The position numbers and the translations under genes are program-made. Under the pieces are notes generated by a model. That model was not told where the DNA came from. It did no database searches and saw only the letters and a list, made by a program, of their open reading frames with translations. A DNA stretch of 64,000 bases from a virus, in the IMG/VR virus record IMGVR_UViG_3300035698_011044, positions 1-64,000 of that record; one strand, 5' to 3'. Positions 43,017 through 50,608 of this stretch are shown in pieces (the stretch's first letter is position 1; the number at the start of each line of letters is the position of its first letter).

Positions 43017-43428
43017 GACAGCCTTGTTTAACTATCGGTTGAGATTTTTCCAAGAACTCCATAGTTCTGAGAATATGTGGTCCGACTTTTTCCCAATCAA
43101 CCATCGGCCTGCCATCCATCTCTTTTGACGCTATCATCGGACAACCAAAGGCAGCATCGTCGATATAGACATGGGCATAGGCTTTGGGAGAGCTTGTCCA
43201 GGAGTCCTGATCCGGATTGTGGTTAATGCCATACATCTTGATATCGCAATCCCGCAGATATCGGACAGCATCATCCAGCTCTCTCCCGCTCCGCATTGTG
43301 AAGAGGATGAGCTTTGCACCGGCCTCCTGGAACTTTCTCATGAAGTGAAGAGCGAAGGGAACGTCTTTCCCGATCTTTGGGTATTTGTGCTCTACGATGG
43401 TTCCGTCAAAATCAATTGCAATGTACAT
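43003..43428 (-). CDS. HAD-superfamily hydrolase
   Basis: 141 residues: 'IAIDFDGTIVEHKYP' at the N-terminus is the DxDGT motif of HAD enzymes, 'LFTMRSGRELDDAVRYLRD' carries the Thr/Ser and helper region, and 'YIDDAAFGCP' the Mg-binding DD. This short, cap-less form is common in phages and bacteria as a phosphatase of the BT0820 type. It may clean phosphorylated intermediates, or act on 5' ends of nucleic acid (inference). Confidence 0.75.
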   Translation of the reverse strand: MYIAIDFDGTIVEHKYPKIGKDVPFALHFMRKFQEAGAKLILFTMRSGRELDDAVRYLRDCDIKMYGINHNPDQDSWTSSPKAYAHVYIDDAAFGCPMIASKEMDGRPMVDWEKVGPHILRTMEFLEKSQPIVKQGCHIRR

Positions 43429-43513
43429 ATCTACTCCTCTTTAAAAGTTGCTGACGGCAGTTTAGCCATTTTTTCCCAATTGTTGAGAGACCACCGCCAG
43501 CAGTGAATTTTAT

Positions 43514-43666
43514 TTACCGATATCGGTCTCTTTTCAAGTAGAGCATAAAAACACCACCAGTATTGGCGGCACATATTATTACAGACACAATCGCAAATGG
43601 ATTCCCGTCTAAAACCCCAGGAACATTTGCCGCTGTAGCCAATAAACAAATAATAACAGATATCAT
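43514..43666 (-). CDS. Two-helix membrane protein (50 aa)
   Basis: The ATG at 43666 is preceded by a strong AAGGAG (4 nt), so I prefer it to a longer frame starting at 43807 inside the neighbour. Two hydrophobic stretches at about 2-19 and 24-41 with a short turn (GVLDGNP) and a basic end (KRDRYR) make a small hairpin membrane protein, holin-sized but in an early region. Confidence 0.6.
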   Translation of the reverse strand: MISVIICLLATAANVPGVLDGNPFAIVSVIICAANTGGVFMLYLKRDRYR

Positions 43667-43703
43667 AACACTCCTTCTTACATTATTGAGCCCAGTGAGC
43701 TCA

Positions 43704-43904
43704 TCAGTGATCAGATAGTCGCCTGATTTTCCCTGCACCACGCAGAATTTCTGATCTTTTTTTAGCTGTCTTGCCCTCAGCAATCTTGGTATCGACATAA
43801 CTTTCATAGTATTCCCGTTCCCGTCTATTCCGTTTGAGGTTTGCGATATTGCAGGTAGTGGCTCCGATATTTAGAACCAGGATGCAGACTATTAGAAAGT
43901 TCAT
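43704..43904 (-). CDS. Single-span small membrane protein (66 aa)
   Basis: A hydrophobic N-terminal segment (FLIVCILVLNIGATT) followed by a charged, basic helix (to residue 66) is the layout of a small N-anchored protein. It overlaps the 61-aa gene by 4 bp. Function unknown. Confidence 0.6.
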   Translation of the reverse strand: MNFLIVCILVLNIGATTCNIANLKRNRREREYYESYVDTKIAEGKTAKKRSEILRGAGKIRRLSDH

Positions 43905-44083
43905 TTCCGGCTCTTAGACTCTTTGATTTTTGCACTAATAAAATCAGATCCTACCACAAACCCCATGACCAGACACAGGGAACAAGCTACGCCAATAACG
44001 CCGATATACGACATTACAACATGCTCAGGTAACGGAAGGGCTCTATAGATTGTATCGATTAAGGTTGTGTATACGGTATCCAT
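43901..44083 (-). CDS. Single-span small membrane protein (60 aa)
   Basis: The ATG at 44083 follows AAAGGAATAG. 60 residues with one strong transmembrane segment at about 25-45 ('SYIGVIGVACSLCLVMGFVVG') and a charged C-terminal tail (KIKESKSRK). Part of a run of four tiny membrane genes. Confidence 0.6.
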   Translation of the reverse strand: MDTVYTTLIDTIYRALPLPEHVVMSYIGVIGVACSLCLVMGFVVGSDFISAKIKESKSRK

Positions 44084-44163
44084 CAAGATCTATTCCTTTC
44101 TTCTGTGATAGATGCTGCCACCAACGCAATCAAGATCAGTAGCAGCTTGAACAAAGCAATCAT
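44083..44163 (-). CDS. 26-aa membrane peptide
   Basis: MIALFKLLLILIALVAAS followed by ITEERNRS: a single hydrophobic helix with a charged end. The ATG overlaps the TAA of the upstream gene (TAATG), and the stop overlaps the next ATG by one base, so it is placed like a translated gene. Its size matches toxin or membrane-regulator peptides. Function unknown. Confidence 0.55.
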   Translation of the reverse strand: MIALFKLLLILIALVAASITEERNRS

Positions 44164-44933
44164 TATCGTCCTGTGTACCGAAGAGGGTTTTCTTTATACT
44201 TCCAAGAATCATCACCATTCGTAACCTCAAGGGATCCCCAATGCTTCAGCACTTCGATACCACTGAGATACTCCTCCATGATTTTAAGCTGCGCATCCTG
44301 GATTATCTCATCAAACTCAAGGCATCTAAGCTTGAACGAGAGCGTAATATCTCCATCACCACCATCAGAATAATCAAATACCGGCTCCATTGGAATCTTT
44401 ACGGTTTCCGGATGGAACTGCAGGAGTGGGACTGTAACGAAAATTACTTCAGGAAACTCAGCCGTCTCTTTGTTGTTTTTTCTCTGAACAGCATACTTGT
44501 AGTTTCCGTTGTCATCCTTCTGACGTTCAACGTCGGTGATCTTCTGCATTTTGAAATCACGAACTTTTGCAAGAAGCTGCTGCCCCTCGAAATCCAAATA
44601 CTTTTTCATCTCACCCAAGAGATCCTCGAATTGAGAAATAGCGAATGCTTTCCCGATAAGATTTTCCACTCTTCCAGCCTGAACCGAAAGCTGAATCGCA
44701 CATGTGGCGAGAGGTTTTGAATAACGGGTTGTGTTGCTGCTCATAGCATAGCACTTCCGGTGATCATAAAAGATCTCAAACTTATCATCCTCAGGAGATG
44801 CTGCAAGATAGCCCTTGAAAGCCTCAAGTTTATCTGTCTTGAACGTGATTTGAGACTGATCTTTTAAAACATGAAAATCTCCACCAATAACTACTTTGCC
44901 ATCTTTGGCAACAACATTAATCTTTGGTTCCAT
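44163..44933 (-). CDS. DUF2303-like phage protein (256 aa), tentative
   Basis: The ATG at 44933 with TTTGAGG upstream is chosen over one at 45044. 256 residues: a beta-rich region, 'SKPLATCAIQLSVQAG' and 'KAFAISQFEDLLGEMKKY' at 100-130, then 'FPEVIFVTVPLLQF' and a final beta segment. This order reminds me of the YfdQ/DUF2303 family found beside phage recombination genes, but the match is weak. Unknown function. Confidence 0.45.
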   Translation of the reverse strand: MEPKINVVAKDGKVVIGGDFHVLKDQSQITFKTDKLEAFKGYLAASPEDDKFEIFYDHRKCYAMSSNTTRYSKPLATCAIQLSVQAGRVENLIGKAFAISQFEDLLGEMKKYLDFEGQQLLAKVRDFKMQKITDVERQKDDNGNYKYAVQRKNNKETAEFPEVIFVTVPLLQFHPETVKIPMEPVFDYSDGGDGDITLSFKLRCLEFDEIIQDAQLKIMEEYLSGIEVLKHWGSLEVTNGDDSWKYKENPLRYTGR

Positions 44934-45291
44934 TTTTTTCCTCAAACGGTATAGTGTTAAGAATTTTCCCAGACTCGTCCAAGAAACTGAGCTGGAGTAT
45001 ATCGACCATATCTTTTCCGTCCATAAGATGGATCCCCTCGTCATTTGTTTCGGAGATCATTGTTGGAGACTGTCTTTTTGGAGGTTTGATATACATGGTG
45101 TGCCTGTAGGTTGTAAACAGATCATCCTTACCCTGCCGAGGGTAAACAATAAGCTTCAGGCCAATCTCAGTAGGTTTTCCATGGTGTTCGGAAAGCTCCT
45201 GAGCCTCTATAAATAACGCCTGGAGTTCCTCGGAAAACTTCCCCTTCTGTAATGCCATAATATGTAATGGCCGTTTTTTGTCGCTACTCAT
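44917..45291 (-). CDS. Unrecognised protein (124 aa)
   Basis: 124 soluble residues with a basic start, a 'GLKLIVYPRQGKDDLFTTYRHTMYIK' central beta region, and an acidic C-terminal half. Overlaps the downstream gene start by about 17 bp. No family is recognised. Confidence 0.55.
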   Translation of the reverse strand: MSSDKKRPLHIMALQKGKFSEELQALFIEAQELSEHHGKPTEIGLKLIVYPRQGKDDLFTTYRHTMYIKPPKRQSPTMISETNDEGIHLMDGKDMVDILQLSFLDESGKILNTIPFEEKNGTKD

Positions 45292-45637
45292 TTTCGTCTA
45301 CGCTTTCTGCTAACTCAAGAGCCTGCTGCTCACCGTCAACCGCTTTTGGTCGAGGGATCCCAGAGAGATTGAGCCGCTCATTGGTTTCGTATTTTCTGAT
45401 TAACACATCTGCCCAGGATTCAAACATACTCTTCTGCATTCGCTGAACAAACTCAGCATCCTCAAGAGGAATCCCGTCCACAAGAATAACATCCTTAACC
45501 TGTACTCGATATCCTTTTAAGCCCTGAGTAACTGTTGGCAGTAGTCTGACAGGAACCCTGCACATATCTTCTGCTGCACGGATATAGTTTTGTGCCTCAG
45601 CAGATCTTACTCGGATATCATCTAAAATCTGTCCCAT
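45284..45637 (-). CDS. Unrecognised protein (117 aa)
   Basis: 117 residues, helical at both ends, with 'GYRVQVKDVILVDGIPLEDAEFVQRMQKSM' in the middle. AGGATAGG precedes the ATG. It runs into the 124-aa gene with an 8-bp overlap. Function unknown. Confidence 0.55.
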   Translation of the reverse strand: MGQILDDIRVRSAEAQNYIRAAEDMCRVPVRLLPTVTQGLKGYRVQVKDVILVDGIPLEDAEFVQRMQKSMFESWADVLIRKYETNERLNLSGIPRPKAVDGEQQALELAESVDENE

Positions 45638-45638
45638 C

Positions 45639-45746
45639 CTATCCTCCGTATACCCTTTCGCATATCAGATGCCCCACAAATATGCCAGAACCTGTAGTCA
45701 CAGCAAACATCAGCAGAGCAATCAATATATCTTTTACAAGTTGCAT
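45639..45746 (-). CDS. 35-aa membrane peptide
   Basis: MQLVKDILIALLMFAVTTG followed by a second hydrophobic part and a charged end (CERVYGG): one transmembrane helix. The ATG overlaps the end of the XRE gene in another frame. The stop is followed at once by the GGAGGATAGG site of the next gene, as in compact phage operons. Confidence 0.55.
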   Translation of the reverse strand: MQLVKDILIALLMFAVTTGSGIFVGHLICERVYGG

Positions 45747-46024
45747 TTTTTATGATTCTTCAGGAACATCAGATCCTTTACAAACGCGAGTAACCTTTCC
45801 ACGTCCTCCGGAACCATCTTTTTTATCTTTCCGATCAGGATATTTTTTCTCTCGTCCAACTTTATCCCTGGAAATATTCTTCTTAGTCGCCTGGCCATAA
45901 TGTCTGACGGATTTCTTATCCCCGTCTCGATCATTGACACATGCGCCTGTGACACTCTTAGTCGTTTCGCAAGCTCTGGTTGTGTCATCCCCGCATCCTC
46001 TCTCGCTTTTATTATTGCTTTCAT
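45734..46024 (-). CDS. XRE-family repressor-like regulator
   Basis: 96 residues from Met at 46024. The N-terminal 'GMTQPELAKRLRVSQAHVSMIETGIRNPS' is a canonical XRE helix-turn-helix, and the rest is a short dimerisation-like tail. The promoter at 46032 puts the +1 within a few nt of this ATG, so the mRNA would be leaderless or nearly so, as in lambda cI from PRM. Its operator lies in its own promoter and matches two others (48767, 58804), so autoregulation is likely. Confidence 0.75.
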   Translation of the reverse strand: MKAIIKAREDAGMTQPELAKRLRVSQAHVSMIETGIRNPSDIMARRLRRIFPGIKLDERKNILIGKIKKMVPEDVERLLAFVKDLMFLKNHKKCNL

Positions 46025-46628
46025 ATTTGTTAATATAACATGTTTTGTTATATTTGCCAACAGGTTCTTGTTCGTTAAAGTTAATTAATTTTTCTAGCAT
46101 TCTCACAGTCTTCAGAAACACATCAAAGTCTCTCTGAAAGTCTTCTACAGAATGCCACTCCCTAACACTGCAACATTTCGCCCATTCTTTCTGAGCGTGA
46201 TTAAACTTATCCCGTCCAATCTTCACATCTCCCTGGAGATCAAGATTCATACCATTTCCGAGAGATGCAAAAACCTTAAGATCCGGTTTGCCCTTAAACT
46301 CATCAGCCCATTCCTTTTTAATGCGAAGAGCAATCTGGTATCCCAGAGCTTTATCTAAAACTCCTGAGAGACCGTTTGGTTTAATCGGATTGTAGATCCC
46401 GAAAGTCTGGTATAGAGTGTCTGGGACGTGCTCATATTTTAATCCCGCCAGCTCAACGCGCTCAATGCAAGCGAAGAGTACATCGTTGTGCCGAGGCAGA
46501 ATGGTTACAGTTCCGTCTTTGTTCTTGGTTATTTTAGCCTGCCTCCATGCGTCCCCTGAGCTTCGCTTTTTACGGCGAGGCTTCGGGAACGCGCATCCGG
46601 AGGTGGCTTTTGGAGTTTCGTATCTCAT
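45750..46628 (-). CDS. Unrecognised protein with C-terminus overlapping the repressor gene
   Basis: The 292-residue frame is folded-looking for about 190 residues ('SSGDAWRQAKITKNKDGTVTILPRHND', 'QFGI..PNGLSGVLDKALGYQIAL...'). The final ~100 residues, very Lys/Asp/Arg/Ser-rich and low-complexity, lie over the XRE gene and its promoter in another frame. I suspect the original stop was lost (indel near 46060). Role unknown; it directly follows ssb. Confidence 0.55.
   Translation of the reverse strand: MRYETPKATSGCAFPKPRRKKRSSGDAWRQAKITKNKDGTVTILPRHNDVLFACIERVELAGLKYEHVPDTLYQTFGIYNPIKPNGLSGVLDKALGYQIALRIKKEWADEFKGKPDLKVFASLGNGMNLDLQGDVKIGRDKFNHAQKEWAKCCSVREWHSVEDFQRDFDVFLKTVRMLEKLINFNEQEPVGKYNKTCYINKYESNNKSERGCGDDTTRACETTKSVTGACVNDRDGDKKSVRHYGQATKKNISRDKVGREKKYPDRKDKKDGSGGRGKVTRVCKGSDVPEES
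46032..46060 (-). promoter_or_regulatory. Repressor promoter with internal operator
   Basis: On the minus strand TTGGCA (46055-46060), 17 nt, TATATT (46032-46037). ATATAAC (46033-46039) and GTTATAT (46047-46053) are perfect 7-bp arms around a 7-nt centre, lying between and over the -10. Binding would block this promoter. The ATG is only about 8 nt past the -10. Confidence 0.7.
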
Positions 46629-46631
46629 AGA

Positions 46632-47225
46632 TTAAAATTGGAGATCGCTTTCCTCAACCAATGGCGCAGACTGCTGTCCTTGAGGCTGCTGAAAAGCATT
46701 TTGCTGTGTAGCTGGTTGCTGTTGATAGTTCTGCTGCACCGGCTGTTGATATGACTGGTTCTGGGGCTGATAGTTCTGCTGCTGTCCTTGAGGCTGCTGT
46801 TGATATTGCTGGGTCTGGTTGTAGTTCTGTTGCTGTGGAGCTTGGTTATACCCCTGCTGCTGATAGTTCTGTTGTCCCTGCTGCTGATTCTGGGGAGCTG
46901 GATCGAGGAACTGAAAGTCCTGCACATTCACCTCTGTGGAATATCTCTTGTTCCCATCTTTATCGTCCCAGCTACGATGAATAGTTTTTCCCTCAATGTA
47001 AACCTTAGAACCCTTCTTAAGGTACTGAGCAAAAACGTCTGCAGCTTTACCCCAGACTACAAGGTTGTGCCATTGGGTGTCAGTTTGTTTCTGTCCATTC
47101 GCATCAGTGTAGCTATCGGATGTTGCTATCGTTGCCGACACAACCGACTTACCACTTTGCGTCTTACGCATCTCGGGATCTTTCCCAAGATTTCCTAAAA
47201 GTATTGCTTTGTTTACTCCTGCCAT
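46632..47225 (-). CDS. ssb: Single-stranded DNA-binding protein
   Basis: 197 residues. Residues 1-110 are an OB fold ('NKAILLGNLGKDPEMRKTQSGKSV', 'WHNLVVWGKAADVFAQYLKKGSKVYIEG'); 112-188 form a very Gln/Pro/Tyr-rich linker; and the end 'EESDLQF' is the acidic tip that binds partner proteins in SSBs (usual form DDDIPF or DLPF). It coats ssDNA in replication and recombination, beside DnaB, ERF and nuclease genes. AGGAGG is 7 nt before the ATG. Confidence 0.95.
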   Translation of the reverse strand: MAGVNKAILLGNLGKDPEMRKTQSGKSVVSATIATSDSYTDANGQKQTDTQWHNLVVWGKAADVFAQYLKKGSKVYIEGKTIHRSWDDKDGNKRYSTEVNVQDFQFLDPAPQNQQQGQQNYQQQGYNQAPQQQNYNQTQQYQQQPQGQQQNYQPQNQSYQQPVQQNYQQQPATQQNAFQQPQGQQSAPLVEESDLQF

Positions 47226-47293
47226 ATTTCCTCCTGGTTAAAATTATTCAATATCGTATTTTTTAATCGATGTAACAGGGACAACAAGACTAC

Positions 47294-47433
47294 CTTTTAT
47301 AGTCGCAACTTCACCATTATTTACCCTTCTTTGCAAGAGGAGAAAACCTCTCTAATAATCCGTGAGCAAAAATACGAAAGTGAAGCAGTTTTTTGCGTCC
47401 GCAAGGTCACTACAAGAGAAACCACTATAAAAG
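47294..47433 (-). ncRNA. Candidate multi-helix structured RNA upstream of ssb
   Basis: A perfect 10-bp closing helix (47424-47433 with 47294-47303 in minus RNA) encloses a UUGC/GCAA stem with a short loop (47391-47404 region), a CUUCAC/GUGAAG helix (47380-47385 with 47309-47314), an inner UUUGC/GCAAA helix (47366-47370 with 47330-47334) and an AGAGG/CCUCU hairpin (47336-47340 with 47347-47351). No long conserved ORF explains the gap; a 30-codon TTG-started frame (about 47256-47350) overlaps it. Class unknown. Confidence 0.5.
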
Positions 47434-47478
47434 AGGGTTTTAATGCAGCACCTTGCTCGGATCTGTACTCATTCAAAG

Positions 47479-48741
47479 CTATCCCACCATTCCGCAATCT
47501 TTAAGCATGATACAATTCTGAGTTCCCCCAGCATTATCTCCGACAAATTCTATCAGAAGCTGGAACCCGCGGGATGTGAGATCCTTGATAACTTCACGCT
47601 GATTGTCATTATCTAGAAGCTGAAAGTCCTGGAGGAAAATATACTTAAATTCCGACTTACTTTTCTCAGCCATGAGGACGGGTACAATCCTCAGAGCTTC
47701 CCCCGAGCTGAGGTGCTTCATGTATCTATCGTTGTAGAGGAGTTCTCCAGCCTCGTTGATAGAGAGTTCTGGGAATGGGAGATTCTGAGTCGCAAGATAT
47801 TCTCCACGCACTACCTCGATCTCTTTCTGCTCGGCACGATTGCCAGCAAGAGCCTTTGTGGAAACTTCTTTGTCGGCTATAGATTTAATGTACGCCTGAT
47901 AGAGATTGGCTTTATTATTAGTTTCGTTGATATTGAAAATTTTTGTTTCAATCACTGAAATGTCAAGGCGAGGGTTTTGCTCTATCCAGGAATCGATCCC
48001 AGCAAGACGCTCTGTCCGGGCCACTATCTCCCCCCTCATTAACCGAATCTCTTCTTCCTTTTCGATAATGTATTTTCGATCTGAAACATTATCCTCTTCA
48101 AGAGATGCCTTAATGGCAAGTCTCTGGTCAACGCTCAGATTGAACTGATTAGCACTTGCCAGCGCACCCATCAGCTCTCCCGCATTTGCCCCAACGACTT
48201 CCTCAACTGGATCCGGAACAACAATCTTATTGTCGTCACGCTTCAGGTTGGTGTGCGTCTCTTTAAGCTTCTGAAGACAAGCATCAAAGTCGTCGGTATC
48301 TATACCGAGAGATCCAGCCTGCTGCTTTGGAGTAAGTTCCAAAAATCTTCTAGGAGCAATGAGGTGAAGATTAAAAAGTCCGTTCAACCAGTCCTGGTCA
48401 AGAGTAACTCCCTCCGGACCGTCAATTTTAAGTGTTTGTTTACTCTTCGTAAAATTGCGAGCAACTCGCACTTCCTGCCCAAGGTGATCTACTAATGATA
48501 TTGAGATATTCGCAGAAGCTCCAGCCTTCCCAATATATTCATCCTTCGTGCCTGGGAGAGGAATTACCTCACCCTTCTTTACTGCAGCAATACCCTGGAG
48601 GGCTGCCCAAATAACATCGAGCCCAACAGTCGTCTTACCAGCACCATTTTTACCAATGAGATATGTAACATTATTGCTGAAGCTTGCCTCAAACTCCATG
48701 AACCCAGCGAAGTTTGTGAGGTTGATTTTTTTGAGTTTCAT
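47479..48741 (-). CDS. RecF/SbcC-like ATPase
   Basis: 420 residues from the ATG at 48741. 'LIGKNGAGKTTVGLDVIW' is a Walker A of the SMC/RecF/SbcC ATPase type, near the N-terminus as usual; a coiled-coil region with E/K heptads is at about 215-300; and 'LSSGEALRIVPVLMAEK' followed by 'YIFLQDF' is the signature and Walker B-like region. It is small for an SbcC. Probably works with the phage nuclease or annealing proteins in DNA repair or genome replication. Confidence 0.75.
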   Translation of the reverse strand: MKLKKINLTNFAGFMEFEASFSNNVTYLIGKNGAGKTTVGLDVIWAALQGIAAVKKGEVIPLPGTKDEYIGKAGASANISISLVDHLGQEVRVARNFTKSKQTLKIDGPEGVTLDQDWLNGLFNLHLIAPRRFLELTPKQQAGSLGIDTDDFDACLQKLKETHTNLKRDDNKIVVPDPVEEVVGANAGELMGALASANQFNLSVDQRLAIKASLEEDNVSDRKYIIEKEEEIRLMRGEIVARTERLAGIDSWIEQNPRLDISVIETKIFNINETNNKANLYQAYIKSIADKEVSTKALAGNRAEQKEIEVVRGEYLATQNLPFPELSINEAGELLYNDRYMKHLSSGEALRIVPVLMAEKSKSEFKYIFLQDFQLLDNDNQREVIKDLTSRGFQLLIEFVGDNAGGTQNCIMLKDCGMVG

Positions 48742-48766
48742 CCGTGTACCTATTCCTTTGAATATA

Positions 48767-48818
48767 GTATAAGAAAACATGTTATATTTAAGATACTATT
48801 AATAACAGTTTGCGTTAA
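48767..48818 (-). promoter_or_regulatory. Promoter of the ATPase gene with repressor operator
   Basis: On the minus strand TTAACG (48813-48818), 17 nt, TATCTT (48790-48795), followed by an operator GTATAAG-7-GTTATAT (48767-48787) over the start site. The TATCTTAA[A]TATAACA block is shared with the promoter at 58804. It lies partly inside the end of the patatin gene. Confidence 0.6.
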
Positions 48819-49717
48819 TAGTTTTGTTGTATTAATTTTGAATAATCAATATTTCTGGAAAGGGCATATCCAATTCCCTCATAGGTATCATTGTATTCTA
48901 CTGCGTCCATCTTGTCCATTTTTGCCGGTATCTTCTGGTCGCTATGTTGGAATGTTACATTTCGTTTTGTGCGAGCAATTTCCCTCATGTCTTGAACAGA
49001 AGATCTAATTGACTCGGCACGAGCAAGACCGCCATGTTTAGGACTCAAAAATGCCATAACCTGCTTCCCCGCACGAGCCCTAATTGCGTCTTTGTAACTC
49101 ATAGAATAATCTGACCACCCACAACCCAGGGATAAAATGTGGATCCGTTTGTCGTCCCAGCCCTGACGATTGATTTCTACCCATGCCTGACGGAGAGGAG
49201 AGTTTGCTCCGCCACATCCGCCATCCATCCAAACTTCTTTTTCGATAGGATCTATCATCGAACCAAAAAATAGGGGAGCTGCGAAAGATCTACAGACCAC
49301 TTCAGTGAGTGCAAGTTTTCCGTCCTTTGGCTCCCAGCTTTTAAAGTAGTGTGTCCGGCCAGATACAAGTCCAAAGGAAGTGCTCATGAACCTAGTGTCC
49401 ATATCTTCCATCTGGAGGTGAGGCCCAATATTATCGTGCAAAAGGTTGGAGACTTTTTTGCGATCGTACTTTGGGATCCTGAAGAATCTTTTTTTGAAAA
49501 TGTCCGGCAAATTCTTCATTGCAAGATCGTGACTCGTGCCTGCTGTTATTCGGCCAGAAGCCATGAGAGCCCCGTTAATCGATCCGGCAGAGGTTCCAAC
49601 TATAAGGTCGAAGATGTCACTGATCGACATTTTTACGCGCTGCTCTATCATTTTGAGCTGCATCGATTCTATTGGGAGTTTATCTCCTCCGCCTGCTAAT
49701 ACGAGTACACGTTTCAT
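48815..49717 (-). CDS. Patatin-like phospholipase
   Basis: 300 residues from the ATG at 49717 (GGGAATGG upstream; a longer frame to 49792 is less likely). 'LAGGGDKLPIES' forms the glycine-rich oxyanion hole, 'IVGTSAGSINGALM' carries the GxSxG nucleophile, and 'MDGGCGGANSPL' the DGG dyad, i.e. a complete patatin active site. It would cleave membrane lipids. It is unusual in phages, but it resembles effector lipases of anti-phage systems. Soluble, no signal. Confidence 0.85.
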   Translation of the reverse strand: MKRVLVLAGGGDKLPIESMQLKMIEQRVKMSISDIFDLIVGTSAGSINGALMASGRITAGTSHDLAMKNLPDIFKKRFFRIPKYDRKKVSNLLHDNIGPHLQMEDMDTRFMSTSFGLVSGRTHYFKSWEPKDGKLALTEVVCRSFAAPLFFGSMIDPIEKEVWMDGGCGGANSPLRQAWVEINRQGWDDKRIHILSLGCGWSDYSMSYKDAIRARAGKQVMAFLSPKHGGLARAESIRSSVQDMREIARTKRNVTFQHSDQKIPAKMDKMDAVEYNDTYEGIGYALSRNIDYSKLIQQNY

Positions 49718-49748
49718 AAGCCATTCCCATTTGGGTTGTATGTAAAGA

Positions 49749-50042
49749 CTAAAGCGTTTTTGCTTCCCATCTTTGAAACTCATTGTATTCATATGTGATC
49801 TTATTTAATTTTTCCTGAGCTTTCGAGACGTTAGATTGCAACACTTCTCTATATCCAGCGATAGCCTCTTCAGAAGTTTTAAAATACCACAACCCTACAT
49901 CTGACTTTGATATCTTCTTTAAATATCTATCCATTGTGGTGTTTTTCAGGGTTATAGTATTCTTGGTCTCTTTTTCAATTAAAGTTTCACAGACTTTTAT
50001 GTTCCCATCCCAAAACTTATGTACATAGTAAATTTTTTCCAT
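49749..50042 (-). CDS. Unrecognised protein (97 aa)
   Basis: 97 residues, mixed alpha/beta ('MEKIYYVHKFWDGNIKVCETLIEKE', then helical 'YREVLQSNVSKAQEKLNKI'). There is no membrane segment. It directly precedes the patatin gene and could be its partner; nothing else supports that. Confidence 0.55.
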   Translation of the reverse strand: MEKIYYVHKFWDGNIKVCETLIEKETKNTITLKNTTMDRYLKKISKSDVGLWYFKTSEEAIAGYREVLQSNVSKAQEKLNKITYEYNEFQRWEAKTL

Positions 50043-50070
50043 TATCCCATTCCTTAGTTAAAGTAACTGT

Positions 50071-50196
50071 TTACTCTTTACCAATATGCTTATCACTATT
50101 CCCACAGTAAGGGCATTTGTAATACGTTAAAATTTTGTCTCCGCAAGAGCTTTGGCCTTTTTTCCTAGACGGCTTATTGCATTTCGTACAGTTCAT
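50071..50196 (-). CDS. Zinc-ribbon peptide (41 aa)
   Basis: GGAGAATTG precedes the ATG at 50196. CTKC (3-6), C17 and CPYC (28-31) make a compact two-part zinc site. One of at least eight similar tiny ribbons in this region. Confidence 0.6.
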   Translation of the reverse strand: MNCTKCNKPSRKKGQSSCGDKILTYYKCPYCGNSDKHIGKE

Positions 50197-50215
50197 CAAT
50201 TCTCCATTCTGTTTT

Positions 50216-50608
50216 TTAACAATCATGATCTACCATATCTATTAGTTCTGGATTTTCAAACATATTCCCAGCAAGTTTTATCTCAGACATTAATCGGAGA
50301 CAATCCGGCGTTTCGTAATTACCAATAAAGGATAATAGGTTGTATCCAATCAATTCGTATGCGTCAACATGTATAGGCTTGAGAGCAATGAGAATATGAC
50401 TTCCAAAATCACTATCAACAACAAGGTCGCCTTCGTATATTAAATTGCCGTTGCGGTCCAGGAGAGTCGTGCATTGCATCACATAGTAATCACTCGTGTC
50501 AGTTCCGCTTTCCAGGATAGCTTTTTGAAAGTCTTCGTGCTCCTGGAAGTTGTTAATTATTACCTTGTTCTTTTTGTCCCATGCTCGGAACCTGTATCGG
50601 TCGGTCAT
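50216..50608 (-). CDS. YopX-like phage protein (130 aa)
   Basis: The ATG at 50608 with GGAGGAGG upstream is the start. 'YRFRAWDKKNKVI', 'DRNGNLIYEGDLVV' and a final 'GNMFENPELID' are hallmarks of the YopX family of small phage proteins of unknown function. Cytosolic, likely beta-rich. Confidence 0.75.
   Translation of the reverse strand: MTDRYRFRAWDKKNKVIINNFQEHEDFQKAILESGTDTSDYYVMQCTTLLDRNGNLIYEGDLVVDSDFGSHILIALKPIHVDAYELIGYNLLSFIGNYETPDCLRLMSEIKLAGNMFENPELIDMVDHDC

Noticed and set aside
43431-43649. 72-aa frame overlapping the two-helix membrane gene
   Set aside because: Most of it is in another frame of the 43514 gene. Its last 28 residues look coding but have no start codon; only a 12-codon ATG frame remains.
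43680-43710. CUGAUGAG near 43694 as a hammerhead core
   Set aside because: No GAAA partner or cleavage stem follows; the match is by chance in coding DNA.
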